Shown here: positions 4,876 to 6,167 of the stretch, piece by piece
Numbering within the stretch: the stretch's first letter is position 1
Layout: every line of letters starts with the position of its first letter
NCBI GenBank assembly: GCA_002398845.1
Contig: DHBY01000019.1
Location: 1,222 to 7,388 of the forward strand
DNA: 6,167 bases
Direction: 5' to 3'
Source of the DNA: Firmicutes bacterium UBA4916
GTDB taxonomy: Bacteria > Bacillota > Clostridia > Tissierellales > Tepidimicrobiaceae
Made by a program: the position numbers and the translations under genes
Notes under the pieces: generated by a model
Told to the model about the DNA's origin: nothing
The model's database searches: none
The model's input: only the letters and a program-made list of their open reading frames with translations

Positions 4876-6117
4876 TTAAGCCTTTAAAAGGAAGTCTATT
4901 ATATTTAAAACCTTAATTCCATCGTAGGATTTAATAAAACTTTTATCCATTGAAAGAACAATTTTCTCATAATTATCGTTGATTAATTTCAATGGACGAA
5001 GTTCTCTTTCACGAACTTCTTCACCCATCATAGTTTCTGTAACTTGGATATATATTTTATCATCCGGCCTTTCTGCTATAAAATCTACTTCTGTTTCACC
5101 TACTTTTCCTATGTAAACACGATAATCACGTCGAATAAGCTCCAAGAAAACTATGTTTTCAAGAATATGTCCGCGGTCTGCATCCCTATAACCAAGCAGC
5201 ATATTCCGAAATCCCAAATCAATAATATAGTTTTTACCCAATGTTTTTAATAGTTGTTTGCCTTTAACATCATACCTTCCAACAGAATAAAATATAAAAG
5301 CATTTTTAAGCATATTAATATATTTATCAACTGTTTTTCCGGCTACATTGCTGTCCGAATTTTTTCTTCTCTTATCTATTTCCCCCTCTGAAGATAAGAT
5401 GTTTCCAATGCTGTTAGGTGAAGTAATATTTCCTATATTGTCTGCAAGAAACATTACTAATTTATTTAAAAGAGCTTGATCAGCTACCTTGTTCCTTTCT
5501 AATACATCTCGAAGTATAACAGTAGAATAAATGCCTTCCAATGCTTCATTTATCCTTGCTATATTAAAATCAAACTGACAAAGTATAGGCATTCCTCCTA
5601 TCTGCAAATACATTTGAAATTTCTCATCCATCGTTATGTCAGCTGCAAATTCATAAAAGGTTAAAAACTCTTTAAAAGACAAAGGTAACAAACGGATTTC
5701 TACATACCTGCCGGATAAAAGGGTAGAAAATTCTGTGGATAATAAATATGCATTGGAGCCTGTTATGTAAATATCTACATTATAATCCAAACGAAAAGAC
5801 TCGATTGCCTTTTCCCAATGCTTAACAGTCTGAAGTTCATCAAAAATAAGATAATTCTTTTCCCCTTCAACAATATTATTGCTGACAAAATCATAGAATG
5901 TATCATAATTTAGTATATTTCGGTATCTCAGTGATTCCATGTTCATGTGCAGAATATTCTCCTTCGGTATATTTTGTTCAAGAAGATAATCCTCAAACAA
6001 ATCTAATAATGTGGATTTCCCGCAACGACGAATACCTGTTATAATTTTTACCAAATCTTTATCCTTAAATTCTATTAACTTCTGTAAATATTCCGGTCTA
6101 TTGATTCGTTTATTCAT
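4876..6117 (-). CDS. AAA_14/DUF4143 family ATPase
   Basis: This is a 413-aa protein with an N-terminal AAA_14 ATPase domain and a C-terminal DUF4143 domain. Seen in order are Walker A GIRRCGKST (28-36), Walker B YLIFDEL (89-95, Asp93/Glu94), the sensor segment YITGSNAYLLS (117-127), and LSGRYVEIRLLPLSFKEF (134-151), a hallmark of this family. The C-terminal part contains ENIVFLEL (320-327), GETEVDFI (340-347) and YIQVTE (356-361), which resembles a PD-(D/E)XK nuclease-like core (Glu320, Asp345, Gln358 replacing the acidic residue of a canonical site). The length is normal and the frame is intact. Such ATPases are common, often multi-copy accessory genes in Clostridia and Bacteroidia, and their cellular role is unknown. 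The ATG at 6117 is preceded by GGAG at 6125-6122, 4 nt away, inside a GGGGGGAG run. It is monocistronic as far as can be seen: the ABC-F promoter follows, but no terminator is evident between them. Confidence 0.9.
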   Translation of the reverse strand: MNKRINRPEYLQKLIEFKDKDLVKIITGIRRCGKSTLLDLFEDYLLEQNIPKENILHMNMESLRYRNILNYDTFYDFVSNNIVEGEKNYLIFDELQTVKHWEKAIESFRLDYNVDIYITGSNAYLLSTEFSTLLSGRYVEIRLLPLSFKEFLTFYEFAADITMDEKFQMYLQIGGMPILCQFDFNIARINEALEGIYSTVILRDVLERNKVADQALLNKLVMFLADNIGNITSPNSIGNILSSEGEIDKRRKNSDSNVAGKTVDKYINMLKNAFIFYSVGRYDVKGKQLLKTLGKNYIIDLGFRNMLLGYRDADRGHILENIVFLELIRRDYRVYIGKVGETEVDFIAERPDDKIYIQVTETMMGEEVRERELRPLKLINDNYEKIVLSMDKSFIKSYDGIKVLNIIDFLLKA

Positions 6118-6144
6118 ATAACTCCCCCCTAAATAATTACTTGT

Positions 6145-6150
6145 ATTATA
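6145..6150 (-). promoter_or_regulatory. -10 box of the AAA_14 gene promoter
   Basis: A perfect TATAAT lies at 6150-6145 on the minus strand, about 28 nt before the ATG. With a 17-nt spacer the -35 box would start at 6168, just outside the window, so it cannot be checked. Confidence 0.5.
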
Positions 6151-6167
6151 ACCCTAAATCTATAAAT

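Noticed and set aside
5044..5250. Plus-strand 68-codon ORF opposite the AAA_14 gene
   Set aside because: It is antisense to the conserved DUF4143 region and has no independent support.

Overview
The window is an AT-rich stretch of Firmicutes-type chromosome, most likely from the class Clostridia. The evidence is the low GC content, strong GGAGG-type ribosome binding sites, near-consensus sigma-A promoters with 17-bp spacers, and the gene families present (PadR/DUF2812 pair, ABC-F protein, AAA_14/DUF4143 ATPase, Uma2-fold nuclease). The species cannot be named from the sequence alone. It looks like an accessory neighbourhood of short, independently transcribed units. No rRNA, tRNA, CRISPR array or intact transposase is present.

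Layout: (1) 101-697, plus strand: a Uma2-family (DUF820) PD-(D/E)XK protein with its own promoter; the real start is at 167. (2) 698-983: gap between convergent units. It holds a three-copy repeat family (two direct copies, one inverted) that resembles a decayed miniature element, and a possible 36-aa membrane peptide gene at 861-971 on the minus strand. (3) 984-2690, minus strand: a two-gene operon of a PadR-family repressor followed, with no spacing, by a five-helix DUF2812 membrane protein. Its promoter is TTGACA-17-TACTAT, with a dyad over the likely transcription start. (4) 2781-2821: an intrinsic terminator for the next unit. (5) 2884-4542, minus strand: an ABC-F ATPase of the Vga/VmlR/CplR-like type linked to ribosome protection against antibiotics. 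(6) 4543-4814: its consensus promoter and a leader of about 237 nt. (7) 4876-6117, minus strand: an AAA_14/DUF4143 ATPase with a -10 box at the window edge.

The most interesting element is the ABC-F leader. It contains a possible 34-codon uORF with a TTG start, an overlapping minimal Met-Lys-stop ORF, and a hairpin that buries the ABC-F ribosome binding site and ends in six U residues. Two segments at the end of the uORF could pair with downstream parts of the leader. One of them, GGTGGATAG, matches the anti-Shine-Dalgarno strand at 8 of 9 positions. This is the layout expected of a ribosome-stalling attenuator that turns on an antibiotic-protection gene when translation is inhibited. It is inferred from sequence only.

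The units do not form one pathway. Two are plausible antibiotic or stress responders (ABC-F with attenuator; PadR/DUF2812). The other two (Uma2, AAA_14/DUF4143) are solitary accessory genes of poorly defined function.
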